A DNA stretch of 64,000 nucleotides, taken from contig NZ_FRAC01000017.1 in the NCBI RefSeq assembly GCF_900142215.1, positions 82,723 to 146,722 of the forward strand, written 5' to 3'. Both the position numbers and the translations under genes were made by a program. This DNA comes from Anaerocolumna jejuensis DSM 15929. GTDB lineage: Bacteria; Bacillota; Clostridia; Lachnospirales; Lachnospiraceae. Under the pieces are notes generated by a model. It was not told the DNA's origin, did not search any database, and worked only from the letters and a program-made list of their open reading frames with translations. Below are positions 1 to 7,220 of this stretch, piece after piece (position 1 is the first letter of the stretch; each line of letters begins with the position of its first letter).

Positions 1-149
1 TGAGGGAAAAGAAGATCTATGTGCGTTATTTCAAAAAGCCGAGGATTGATAATTACTTAAGAATCACCATCGGAACGGATGAGGAGATGGCAGCATTTAT
101 CGATGCAGTTTCAGGTATTATAAAAACCTCTATTTTGACTAATCACTGA
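1..149 (+). CDS. hisC: Histidinol-phosphate aminotransferase, C-terminal end (partial)
   Basis: Only the last 48 codons are in the window, read in the frame that begins at base 3 and ends at TGA 147-149. The peptide carries the tail typical of HisC: a 'VRYF..PRIDNYLRITIGT' stretch, in which the Arg of YLRI is the conserved substrate-binding arginine near the end of class I/II PLP aminotransferases, followed by 'EEM.AFIDAV'. HisC transfers an amino group from glutamate to imidazole-acetol phosphate in histidine synthesis. The catalytic lysine and PLP site lie outside the window. The glnS promoter overlaps its last codons. Confidence 0.8.
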   Translation, partial: REKKIYVRYFKKPRIDNYLRITIGTDEEMAAFIDAVSGIIKTSILTNH

Positions 150-163
150 GATTGTGTTATTAT
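135..163 (+). promoter_or_regulatory. Sigma-A-type promoter for glnS inside the hisC 3' end
   Basis: TTGACT (135-140), a 17-bp spacer and TATTAT (158-163) lie 36 bases before the glnS start codon. The -35 box is within the last hisC codons. No T-box leader or terminator is visible between hisC and glnS, so simple constitutive transcription is the likeliest reading. Confidence 0.5.
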
Positions 164-198
164 ATATTTTGATTGATTACTAAAGGAGGAGCACAGCC

Positions 199-1914
199 AT
201 GGATAACGGGAAAGACAAAGAAGCTGCCTTGGATAACAGCGAAAATAATCCGGCTGATAGTGGAATAGTTTCAAAGAATTTTATTGAGCAGATTATAGAA
301 AAAGACATCAAAGAGGGACACTGTACTACTGTTGTAACACGTTTTCCTCCTGAGCCGAATGGCTATCTTCATATAGGACATGCCAAATCCATTCTTTTAA
401 ACAATGGACTGGCAAAGGAATATGGCGGCAGGTTTAATTTAAGATTCGATGACACCAATCCTACCAAAGAAAAGACAGAATTCGTAGAATCCATTATTGC
501 AGATGTAAAATGGATAGGCGGAGATTATGAAGACAGACTATTCTTTGCATCCGATTACTTTGACCAGATGTATGAAGGTGCAGTTAAGCTAATAAAAAAG
601 GGAAAAGCCTATGTCTGCGATTTAACCGCAGAAGAAATCAGGGAATACAGAGGTACTTTAACGGAGCCAGGCAAAGAAAGCCCTTACCGGAACAGAACCC
701 TGGAAGAAAATTTAAGGCTCTTTGAAGAAATGAAGGACGGCAGGTATGAGGACGGCAGCAAGGTCCTCCGTGCCAAAATTGATATGGCGTCACCTAATAT
801 CAATATGAGAGACCCCATCATTTATCGTATTGCCAGAATGACCCACCATAATACGGGTGACAAGTGGTGCATTTATCCCATGTATGACTTTGCCCATCCC
901 ATAGAGGATGCCATTGAAGGAGTTACCCACTCCATCTGTACGTTGGAATTCGAAGACCACAGGCCTCTTTATGACTGGGTGGTGACGGAATTGGAATATG
1001 AGAATCCTCCCAGGCAGATAGAGTTTGCCAAGCTGTACCTTACCAATGTGATAACCGGCAAGCGTTACATCAAGAAGCTGGTAGAAGAAGGAATCGTTGA
1101 CGGATGGGATGACCCAAGGCTTGTATCCATCAGCGCTTTAAGAAGAAGGGGCTTTACGCCGGAATCCATTAAGATGTTCATGGAGCTGTGCGGGGTATCA
1201 AAGAGCCAGAGCTCTGTGGATTATCCCATGCTGGAATATTGCATCAGAGAGGATTTAAAGCTTAAAAAACCCCGTGTCATGGCGGTATTGGACCCGGTCA
1301 AGCTGGTTATTACCAACTATCCGGAGGATATGACCGAATTTATGGAGGTATCCAATAATCAGGAAAACGAAGAGATGGGCTCCAGGCAGGTCGCCTTTGG
1401 CAGAGAACTCTACATAGACAGGGAAGATTTTAAGATAGATCCTCCCAGGAAGTACTTCCGGCTCTTTCCGGGAAATGAAGTAAGGCTTATGAATGCTTAT
1501 TTTGTGACCTGTACCGGTTATGTAACAGATGAAAACGGAGTTGTAACAGAGGTACAGGCTACCTATGATCCGAAGACCAGAAGCGGCTCCGGCTTCAATG
1601 AAAGAAAAGTAAAAGGCACCATTCATTGGGTGGATGCGAAAACTTCCGTAAAGGCAGAAGTAAGGTTATATGAAAATATCGTAGATGAAGAAAAGGGAGT
1701 CTATAACGAAGACGGAAGTCTGAATTTAAATCCCAACTCTATTACAGTATTAAAGGACTGCCGTATTGAGCACAGCGTAAGCGAAGCAAAGTCTTATGAC
1801 AGTTTTCAATTTTTAAGACATGGTTATTTTTGTGTGGATTCCAAAGATTCTGCAAAGGATAACCTGGTATTTAACAGAATTGTATCACTTAAGAGCTCAT
1901 ACAAGCCTGAGTAA
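199..1914 (+). CDS. glnS: Glutaminyl-tRNA synthetase
   Basis: Cytosolic class I enzyme that charges tRNA-Gln directly with glutamine. The 571 residues match the usual length of bacterial GlnRS without a C-terminal YqeY extension. The HIGH signature is visible as 'PPEPNGYLHIGH' at about residues 50-61, followed by the 'RFDDTNP' block and the catalytic-core 'CIYPMYDFAHPIEDA' segment. The second class I signature, normally MSKRKL, is divergent here: 'ITGKR' at about 285-289, which keeps only the Lys-Arg pair. The start ATG has a strong AAAGGAGG site 8 bases upstream. The downstream DUF2225 gene follows after 15 bases with its own RBS, so the two are probably co-transcribed. Function is nearly certain; the altered loop is noted as an oddity. 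Confidence 0.95.
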   Translation: MDNGKDKEAALDNSENNPADSGIVSKNFIEQIIEKDIKEGHCTTVVTRFPPEPNGYLHIGHAKSILLNNGLAKEYGGRFNLRFDDTNPTKEKTEFVESIIADVKWIGGDYEDRLFFASDYFDQMYEGAVKLIKKGKAYVCDLTAEEIREYRGTLTEPGKESPYRNRTLEENLRLFEEMKDGRYEDGSKVLRAKIDMASPNINMRDPIIYRIARMTHHNTGDKWCIYPMYDFAHPIEDAIEGVTHSICTLEFEDHRPLYDWVVTELEYENPPRQIEFAKLYLTNVITGKRYIKKLVEEGIVDGWDDPRLVSISALRRRGFTPESIKMFMELCGVSKSQSSVDYPMLEYCIREDLKLKKPRVMAVLDPVKLVITNYPEDMTEFMEVSNNQENEEMGSRQVAFGRELYIDREDFKIDPPRKYFRLFPGNEVRLMNAYFVTCTGYVTDENGVVTEVQATYDPKTRSGSGFNERKVKGTIHWVDAKTSVKAEVRLYENIVDEEKGVYNEDGSLNLNPNSITVLKDCRIEHSVSEAKSYDSFQFLRHGYFCVDSKDSAKDNLVFNRIVSLKSSYKPE

Positions 1915-1929
1915 AGGAGGAGCAGTATA

Positions 1930-2778
1930 ATGGCTAATATATTTTCGGGACTTGAAGAATTTGGATTAGGTAAGATGTCCGATTTGGATGTATATGCATC
2001 GGACGATAAGGGGAAAAAGGCAGAGCAGCAGGGAACAGAAGAGAAGGCACAGGTAGTGGAATCAGATTTTATATTTGATAAGACCTACACCTGTCCTGTA
2101 TGTGATAAAGGTTTTAAATCAAAAACTGTAAAAACAGGTAAGGTAAAATTAATATCCGCTGATACGGACCTGCGTCCGAAGTACCAGCACATGGATTCTT
2201 TGAAATATGACGTTATAGCTTGTCCTCACTGCGGCTATGCCGCCCTGAACCGCTTTTTTAATTATATGACCTCCCAACAGGCCAAACTGATAAAAGAGAA
2301 CATAACGGCATCCTTTAAGGGAATGGCTCCCGAGGGTGAGGTGCTTACCTATGAGGAGGCAATATCCCGTCATAAGCTGGCTCTTGTCAATACCATTGTG
2401 AAAAAGGGAAAGATAAGCGAAAGAGCCTATACCTGCCTTAAAACAGCCTGGCTTCTCAGAGGCAAAGCAGAATCCTTAGAGGAACAGGAAGAAACAGAAG
2501 AAACCAAAAAGGAGCTGCAGAAGCTTCAGGAGGAAGAGCTGGAATTCATCAAGAATGCCTGTGAAGGATTTATGGAGGCCTTTTCTAAGGAATCCTTCCC
2601 CTTGTGCGGCATGGATGAAAACACTATGATGTACTTAATAGCTGACCTGGCAAGAAGAAGCGGAAAGATTGATGAGTCCAGCAGATGGATTTCCAGAGTG
2701 CTGATCTCCAGGGATGCCAATGAGCGTATCAAGACAAAGGCAAGAGAATTAAAAGACCTGATTAAACAGGAAGAATAA
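1930..2778 (+). CDS. DUF2225 family protein with two CxxC zinc-ribbon pairs
   Basis: A 282-residue soluble protein of unknown function. It matches the DUF2225 family by its N-terminal cysteine pairs, CPVC at about 55-58 and CPHC at about 98-101. These are spaced as in a split zinc ribbon with a conserved 'D.DLRP.Y' segment between them. The C-terminal half is helical and rich in Glu and Lys, as in the TPR-like tail seen in this family. The AAAGGAGG site overlaps the glnS stop region, placing the gene in the glnS transcription unit. No signal peptide or membrane segment is visible. The molecular role is not known; zinc binding is inferred from the cysteine pattern. Confidence 0.75.
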   Translation: MANIFSGLEEFGLGKMSDLDVYASDDKGKKAEQQGTEEKAQVVESDFIFDKTYTCPVCDKGFKSKTVKTGKVKLISADTDLRPKYQHMDSLKYDVIACPHCGYAALNRFFNYMTSQQAKLIKENITASFKGMAPEGEVLTYEEAISRHKLALVNTIVKKGKISERAYTCLKTAWLLRGKAESLEEQEETEETKKELQKLQEEELEFIKNACEGFMEAFSKESFPLCGMDENTMMYLIADLARRSGKIDESSRWISRVLISRDANERIKTKARELKDLIKQEE

Positions 2779-2830
2779 ATAGAAGGCAGGCCGGTAGCTC
2801 CGGCTTTGCTAGATACACGGTACATAAAAA

Positions 2831-2874
2831 GGGCTTGCTGCGGGAGTATAAGAAAAGGAATCCTGCAGCAGCCC
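2831..2874 (+). terminator. Hairpin between convergent genes, probable terminator
   Basis: GGGCTTGCTGCGGGA (2831-2845) pairs almost completely with TCCTGCAGCAGCCC (2861-2874). It lies 53 bases after the DUF2225 stop and before the convergent DUF6062-like gene. The T-tract is poor (tattactgtttt), so strength is uncertain. Confidence 0.45.
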
Positions 2875-2984
2875 TATTACTGTTTTGATACGGATATATC
2901 TGTTTGGAGGTCTTTCCATGCATTTCCTGATTTCTGTTCCTAAGGTATGCCACAGTGCTGCTTACCAGGTATGGAAAAAAAGAG

Positions 2985-3707
2985 CTATTTATCAGCTTCA
3001 AAGGCACTGTTGGTTTTAATCATGGCTCTTGGAAGGGCATCCTTTGAATTCTTCCAGGGCTCATTGACATAGCGGTAATCGAATTTATCAATGAACCACT
3101 CCAGGTCCTCGCGCACACGCTTCATATTATCAAAATAAACCTTGTTTAATTCCTCTCGGAAATTTTCTGCCTTCTCAGCGCTAAGATGCTTGTCGGCGGA
3201 CTGAAATAACAGGCCGTAATGCTCGGTGCAAAGTCCCTTTGAGGCTTTGAATTTATCCCGGAAGGCGCTGTCATTTTCATATAAGTAATAGAATGTGACA
3301 ATATAGAGGGAAAACATATTTTCAATTTTGTTGCAGATGTAGCAGGAGTTTTTAAGGGTATCGGTATATTCCTTTACCGGAGTGACCTCGGAGCTTTTTT
3401 TAAACAGGGAAGGCCCCTTTCCTTTCTTGGCAGAAAGGCTTTCCAGATCCTTTATTGTTTTATCCATATGGGTCTTTAGCATGAGTGCCAGACCAAGCCT
3501 GTTATTGTTCTCATAAAGCTTTCCCAGATGATAATTGCAGAAGCCGGTTTTATCCGTCTCAGCCCTTACATCATCATCCATATAGCTTGGTCCCATGGTA
3601 AATTCAACGGCGTTGTTCTCCAGTGTTTTTCTCATAATACATATCGGACATTCACAATCGCTGTCAAAGGCATCATTGACCGGTATGGTATATAGTTTTT
3701 CTTTCAT
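2985..3707 (-). CDS. Cysteine-rich DUF6062-like protein
   Basis: A 240-residue cytosolic protein with no membrane segment. It has two repeats of a metal-site-like pattern: 'CECPIC' near 18-23 with 'GFCNYH' at 56-60, then 'CYIC' at 122-125 with 'GLCTEH' at 158-163. This CxxC...CxxH arrangement is what I associate with DUF6062 proteins of Clostridia. Function is unknown; iron or zinc binding is inferred from the spacing. The start codon is preceded by an AAAGGAG site on the minus strand. The gene is divergent from groES, with a 417-base region between them, and convergent with the DUF2225 gene. Confidence 0.65.
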   Translation of the reverse strand: MKEKLYTIPVNDAFDSDCECPICIMRKTLENNAVEFTMGPSYMDDDVRAETDKTGFCNYHLGKLYENNNRLGLALMLKTHMDKTIKDLESLSAKKGKGPSLFKKSSEVTPVKEYTDTLKNSCYICNKIENMFSLYIVTFYYLYENDSAFRDKFKASKGLCTEHYGLLFQSADKHLSAEKAENFREELNKVYFDNMKRVREDLEWFIDKFDYRYVNEPWKNSKDALPRAMIKTNSAFEADK

Positions 3708-3999
3708 TTATGTATTGGTACTCCTTTCGGGAACTTTAATTAGTACTGGCTGTTTTGAGTATAGCATGGAGAAAAGGATTAGACAACGGAAATTGATAAG
3801 TTTTTTGCTTTCTGCGGCAGGGTATTATTCCATATATTATTGACAATAATACTAACTGGTACTGCATAAGATATGGGTTTTATACAGTGGTCTTATATAG
3901 AAAGAAATAAAAAAATTTGAAAAAATGAGATATTAAGACTAAGAAAGAGGATAATCATAATAAATCGTATTTTTAAGCGTTTTACAAAGAAAAGTATAG

Positions 4000-4028
4000 T
4001 TGCATAATAAATGCAAATTTACTAATAT
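4000..4028 (+). promoter_or_regulatory. groESL promoter
   Basis: TTGCAT (4000-4005), a 17-bp spacer and TAATAT (4023-4028) put the transcription start near 4035, immediately upstream of the CIRCE operator. This is the usual arrangement for HrcA repression of groESL in Firmicutes. Confidence 0.6.
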
Positions 4029-4039
4029 ATCTTTATTGG

Positions 4040-4066
4040 TTAGCACTCAATAAGAGTGAGTGCTAA
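4040..4066 (+). promoter_or_regulatory. CIRCE operator (HrcA binding site)
   Basis: A perfect CIRCE inverted repeat: TTAGCACTC (4040-4048), 9 spacer bases, GAGTGCTAA (4058-4066). HrcA binds it to repress groESL at normal temperature. It lies in the 5' untranslated region, 58 bases before the groES start codon. The hrcA gene is not in this window. Confidence 0.97.
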
Positions 4067-4124
4067 TAAAACTCAAAAAATGCCTTTTTTAATGAAATAT
4101 TGATATCATAAGGAGGAAATAAAA

Positions 4125-4412
4125 ATGAAATTAGTGCCATTAGGAGACAAAGTGGTTTTAAAGCAGCTTGTGGCTGAAGAAACAACAAAATCAGGTATTG
4201 TTTTACCTGGTCAGGCAAAAGAAAAACCTCAGCAGGCGGAAGTTATAGCAGTAGGCCCCGGCGGCGTGGTGGACGGAAAAGAAGTTACCATGCAGGTTAA
4301 GGTTGGGGATAAGGTTATATTCTCCAAATATTCCGGTACAGAAGTGAAATTAGAGGAAGAAGAGTATATAGTTGTAAAGCAGAATGATATTGTAGCTGTT
4401 GTAGAAGACTAG
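4125..4412 (+). CDS. groES: Co-chaperonin GroES
   Basis: The 95-residue co-chaperonin caps the GroEL ring during ATP-driven folding. It starts 'MKLVPLGDKVVLKQL' and shows the mobile-loop region ('AEETTKSGIVLPGQAKEKPQQ', residues about 17-36) and the 'VAVGPGG..DGK' segment diagnostic for Cpn10. Length is standard. It is preceded by AAGGAGG and by CIRCE. groEL follows, but only after an unusually long gap of 192 bases filled by hairpins and two repeat elements. Expression should be heat-inducible through HrcA. Confidence 0.97.
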   Translation: MKLVPLGDKVVLKQLVAEETTKSGIVLPGQAKEKPQQAEVIAVGPGGVVDGKEVTMQVKVGDKVIFSKYSGTEVKLEEEEYIVVKQNDIVAVVED

Positions 4413-4440
4413 TGTGAATATTAAAAAGCAATATTCACAC
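4412..4440 (+). other. Perfect hairpin right after the groES stop
   Basis: GTGTGAATATT (4412-4422) and AATATTCACAC (4430-4440) form an 11-bp stem with a 7-base loop that starts at the last base of the groES stop codon. No T-tract follows, so it is more likely an mRNA processing or stability element than a terminator. Its 3' arm runs into repeat family B. Confidence 0.6.
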
Positions 4441-4502
4441 AAGATAGTGCCTGCGAAATCCTCGGCCCAATCTTAAGGCGTGCTGGGCAGGCATTGCTGT
4501 TA
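4433..4502 (+). repeat. Intergenic palindromic repeat, family B, copy 1
   Basis: The first 42 bases (4433-4474) match 17922-17963 with a single mismatch, although the two loci encode unrelated genes. The element holds a hairpin core built from 'GTGCCTGCG...' and '...GGGCAGGCAT'. Copy 2 lies between the Pho response regulator and phoR, and a diverged copy 3 lies before the LuxR-type gene. It abuts a family A element, so the groES-groEL gap is mostly repeat DNA. Confidence 0.75.
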
Positions 4503-4507
4503 GAGTG

Positions 4508-4578
4508 AAAAATGCGTAGCATTTTTAATCTTTCTATTTAAGCAGCACCGCAACAGATTGCGGTATGCTGGCGGTTAA
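4508..4578 (+). repeat. Intergenic palindromic repeat, family A, copy 1
   Basis: Two consecutive palindromes: AAAAATGCG-TA-GCATTTTT, the linker TAATCTTTCTATTTAAGCAG, then CACCGCAA...TTGCGGTATGC. The same order of parts appears on the opposite strand at 20912-20984 inside the coiA-like gene, with the first palindrome and linker nearly identical. It carries no coding capacity. It sits 26 bases before the groEL start; the groEL SD (CAGGAGG) lies outside it. Confidence 0.8.
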
Positions 4579-4604
4579 TTCATTATATTCAGGAGGTTAG
4601 TAAA

Positions 4605-6227
4605 ATGGCAAAAGAAATTAAACATGGTGCAGAAGCCAGAGCGGCTCTGGAAAACGGCGTTAATTTATTAGCAAATACAGTAAAAGTTACGTTAGGACCT
4701 AAGGGAAGAAATGTTGTACTGGATAAATCCTATGGCGCTCCTTTAATTACAAACGATGGTGTTACCATTGCAAAGGAAATCGAATTGGAAGATGCTTTTG
4801 AAAACATGGGAGCACAGTTAGTAAAAGAAGTTGCTACAAAGACCAACGATGTAGCAGGTGATGGTACAACAACCGCTACTGTTCTTGCACAGGCTATGAT
4901 TAATGAAGGAATCAAGAACCTGGCTGCAGGCGCTAATCCTATTATCTTAAGAAAAGGTATGCAAAAAGCTACTGATACAGCAGTAGAAGCTATCTTAAAG
5001 ATGAGCTCCAAGCTTAACGGCAAGGCTCAGATAGCAAGAGTTGCCGCTATTTCTGCCGGTGATGATGCCGTAGGTGAGATGGTAGCAGACGCTATGGAGA
5101 AAGTATCCAATGATGGCGTAATCACTATTGAAGAGTCCAAGACAATGAAGACAGAGCTTGATCTGGTTGAAGGTATGCAGTTTGACAGAGGATACATTTC
5201 CGCTTACATGGCTACCGATATGGACAAAATGGAAGCGAACTTAGACAATCCATATATCTTAATCACAGATAAGAAGATATCCAACATTCAGGATATCCTC
5301 CCTCTGTTAGAGCAGATCGTTCAATCCGGCGCAAGACTTTTAATTATTGCAGAGGATGTGGAAGGTGAAGCTTTAACAACCTTGATCGTAAATAAATTAA
5401 GAGGAACCTTCAATGTTGTTGCTGTAAAAGCTCCCGGCTATGGTGACAGAAGAAAGGAAATGCTTCAGGATATCGCTGTTTTAACAGGCGGTACAGTAAT
5501 TTCTGATGACTTAGGCCTTGACTTAAAGGAAACCACAATGGAGCAGTTAGGACGTGCAAAATCTGTTAAGGTTCAGAAGGAAAATACCATCGTTGTTGAC
5601 GGTGAAGGCGAGAAGAAGAACATCGATGCAAGAATCGTTCAGATAAGAGCTCAGATTGAAGAGACAACTTCTGATTTCGACAGAGAAAAATTACAGGAAA
5701 GACTTGCGAAGTTAGCAGGCGGCGTAGCAGTTATCCGTGTAGGTGCTGCAACTGAGACTGAAATGAAAGAGAAGAAGCTTCGTATGGAAGATGCCCTTGC
5801 AGCTACAAGAGCAGCTGTTGAGGAAGGTATCGTAGCAGGCGGCGGTTCTGCTTATATCCACGCTTCCAAGGAAGTTGCCAAGCTGGCAGCTACATTGGAA
5901 GGTGATGAAAAGACCGGTGCCAACATTATCTTAAAGGCTCTGGAATCTCCTCTTTTCTGCATTGTTTCCAATGCAGGACTGGAAGGCTCCGTAGTAACCA
6001 GCAAGGTAAAAGAAAAAGATCCTGGTGTAGGTTTTGATGCTTTAAAAGAAGAGTATGTAGATATGGTATCTGCCGGTATCTTAGACCCTGCAAAGGTTAC
6101 AAGAAGTGCTCTTCAGAACGCTACCAGCGTTGCTTCTACCTTATTAACAACAGAATCTGTTGTTGCCAATATCAAATCCAATGAACCTGCTATGCCCGCA
6201 GGTGCAGGCGGAATGGGAATGATGTAA
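4605..6227 (+). CDS. groEL: Chaperonin GroEL
   Basis: The 540-residue 60-kDa chaperonin forms the double-ring folding chamber that works with GroES and ATP. Family hallmarks are visible: 'TLGPKGRNVVLDKSYGAPLITNDGVTIAKEIELED', the nucleotide-binding 'VAGDGTTTATVLAQ' near residues 82-95, 'GGVAVIRVGAATETEMKEKK' in the lower equatorial part, and the Gly-Met-rich tail ending 'GGMGMM'. Length is typical. RBS CAGGAGG precedes ATG. It is the second gene of the CIRCE operon; a strong terminator at 6278-6308 ends the unit. Confidence 0.98.
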   Translation: MAKEIKHGAEARAALENGVNLLANTVKVTLGPKGRNVVLDKSYGAPLITNDGVTIAKEIELEDAFENMGAQLVKEVATKTNDVAGDGTTTATVLAQAMINEGIKNLAAGANPIILRKGMQKATDTAVEAILKMSSKLNGKAQIARVAAISAGDDAVGEMVADAMEKVSNDGVITIEESKTMKTELDLVEGMQFDRGYISAYMATDMDKMEANLDNPYILITDKKISNIQDILPLLEQIVQSGARLLIIAEDVEGEALTTLIVNKLRGTFNVVAVKAPGYGDRRKEMLQDIAVLTGGTVISDDLGLDLKETTMEQLGRAKSVKVQKENTIVVDGEGEKKNIDARIVQIRAQIEETTSDFDREKLQERLAKLAGGVAVIRVGAATETEMKEKKLRMEDALAATRAAVEEGIVAGGGSAYIHASKEVAKLAATLEGDEKTGANIILKALESPLFCIVSNAGLEGSVVTSKVKEKDPGVGFDALKEEYVDMVSAGILDPAKVTRSALQNATSVASTLLTTESVVANIKSNEPAMPAGAGGMGMM

Positions 6228-6277
6228 TTCCATAAAGCCAATGGTCAGGAATAAATAAATTTCTGACTTTATAGATG

Positions 6278-6308
6278 GGGGAATCTGCCAATGCAGATTC
6301 CCCTTTTT
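6278..6308 (+). terminator. Rho-independent terminator of groESL
   Basis: GGGGAATCTGC (6278-6288), CAAT loop, GCAGATTCCCC (6293-6303), then TTTTT. This is an 11-bp perfect stem starting 50 bases after the groEL stop. Confidence 0.93.
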
Positions 6309-6350
6309 GGTTCCCCTATTTCACATACTGCCAGGGCAGGATAGAATTAC

Positions 6351-6420
6351 AGGAAAAGCCGGAAATTTCACAGGATTTTTAGAAAGATATTATAATTATT
6401 TTGGGATTAAGGCTTTTCCT
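6351..6420 (+). other. Perfect 10-bp inverted repeat with long loop
   Basis: AGGAAAAGCC (6351-6360) is exactly complementary to GGCTTTTCCT (6411-6420), separated by 50 bases and followed by a T-rich stretch. It could be a backup terminator of groESL or an operator-like structure for the next gene. A TATAAT box lies just beyond it at 6437-6442. Confidence 0.35.
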
Positions 6421-6553
6421 TTAGTAGTTTTTTTAGTATAATACTCTTATAAATATGCCATCCTTTTCAATGTGACAGGCAACGGCCTGTGATAAAGGAA
6501 ATCTTAGCTTGGGAAAAGTAAGAGGGCATAAAATTAGGTCAGGAGGCAGGAAA

Positions 6554-7051
6554 ATGAACGAGTTATATGCAGAGGCAGGAGTAAAGAGAAAGGATACTGC
6601 CGGAACATATGCTTTAAGATTTTTATTGATATTTGCGGCAATTGTGTTGTTCTTCTTTTCAATGCGCAGCCAGATTCTGTTATTTATAGCAGTTATACTA
6701 ATCGTTGCCATTTTTTATCTCTTCCCAAGGCTTAACATTGAATATGAATATGTATTCTGTGACGGGCAGTTGGATTTCGATAAGATTATGGGTAAGGCAA
6801 GGAGAAAAACAGCTTTAAAGATTGATTTTGAGCAGGTTGAGGTAATGGCACCTATCGGTTCCCACTCACTGGACAGCTATAAGAACGGTAATTTGACGGA
6901 GAAAGACTTTAGCTCCAGGGATAAGAATGCGAAGCCCTATGTGATAATATTCCGCCAGGGAGAAAAGAACTTAAGGATTCTTTTTGAGCCCAATGAAAAG
7001 ATGTTAAACTGTATTAAGATGAAATATCCGAGGAAGCTGGTACAGTACTAA
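6554..7051 (+). CDS. DUF6106-like small membrane protein
   Basis: I chose ATG 6554 because AGGAGG sits at 6541-6546; a longer in-frame TTG start at 6509 has no good RBS. The 165-residue product has two adjacent hydrophobic segments at about residues 20-38 and 42-60, then a soluble domain of about 100 residues with a conserved-looking 'YEYVFCDGQLDFDKI' start. This layout matches what I know as DUF6106 in Lachnospiraceae, of unknown function. The soluble part is predicted to be cytosolic. It stands alone, with groEL upstream (separated by a terminator) and a convergent chemoreceptor downstream. Confidence 0.6.
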   Translation: MNELYAEAGVKRKDTAGTYALRFLLIFAAIVLFFFSMRSQILLFIAVILIVAIFYLFPRLNIEYEYVFCDGQLDFDKIMGKARRKTALKIDFEQVEVMAPIGSHSLDSYKNGNLTEKDFSSRDKNAKPYVIIFRQGEKNLRILFEPNEKMLNCIKMKYPRKLVQY

Positions 7052-7079
7052 AATTACCGTACGGCCTAAGGAATTTAAA

Positions 7080-7173
7080 GGGACTGCTGCAAGAAAGTTC
7101 AGACCGGTAACCCGCATAAATTCATTTATGCGGACATAACTGGCATTGACCTTCTATTGCGGCAGTCCCTTTT
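7080..7173 (+). terminator. Branched terminator between convergent genes
   Basis: GGGACTGCTGCAA (7080-7092) pairs with TTGCGGCAGTCCC (7157-7169), one mismatch, followed by TTTT. The 64-base interior has its own hairpin (CCGCATAAA/TTTATGCGG). A terminator with such a large branched loop is unusual. Confidence 0.75.
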
Positions 7174-7220
7174 ATAGTGAATTTTAAAATACTTTTTAGA
7201 ATAAAGCTTCCTAAAAGGAA

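Larger units (their letters stand above)
3708..4124. other. Intergenic region between DUF6062-like gene and groES
   Basis: A very AT-rich stretch of 417 bases. The groES-proximal end holds the heat-shock promoter and CIRCE (annotated separately). The rest must hold the promoter of the divergent DUF6062-like gene. I see no RNA gene or coding sequence in it; the short frame over 3595-3843 is a shadow of the minus-strand gene. Confidence 0.6.

Noticed and set aside
150..198. T-box leader for glnS
   Set aside because: The gap is 49 bases, far too short for a T-box, and no T-box sequence is visible.
3595..3843. Plus-strand frame of 82 codons over the start of the DUF6062-like gene
   Set aside because: Most of it is the antisense of a convincing minus-strand gene; the remainder lies in its promoter region.
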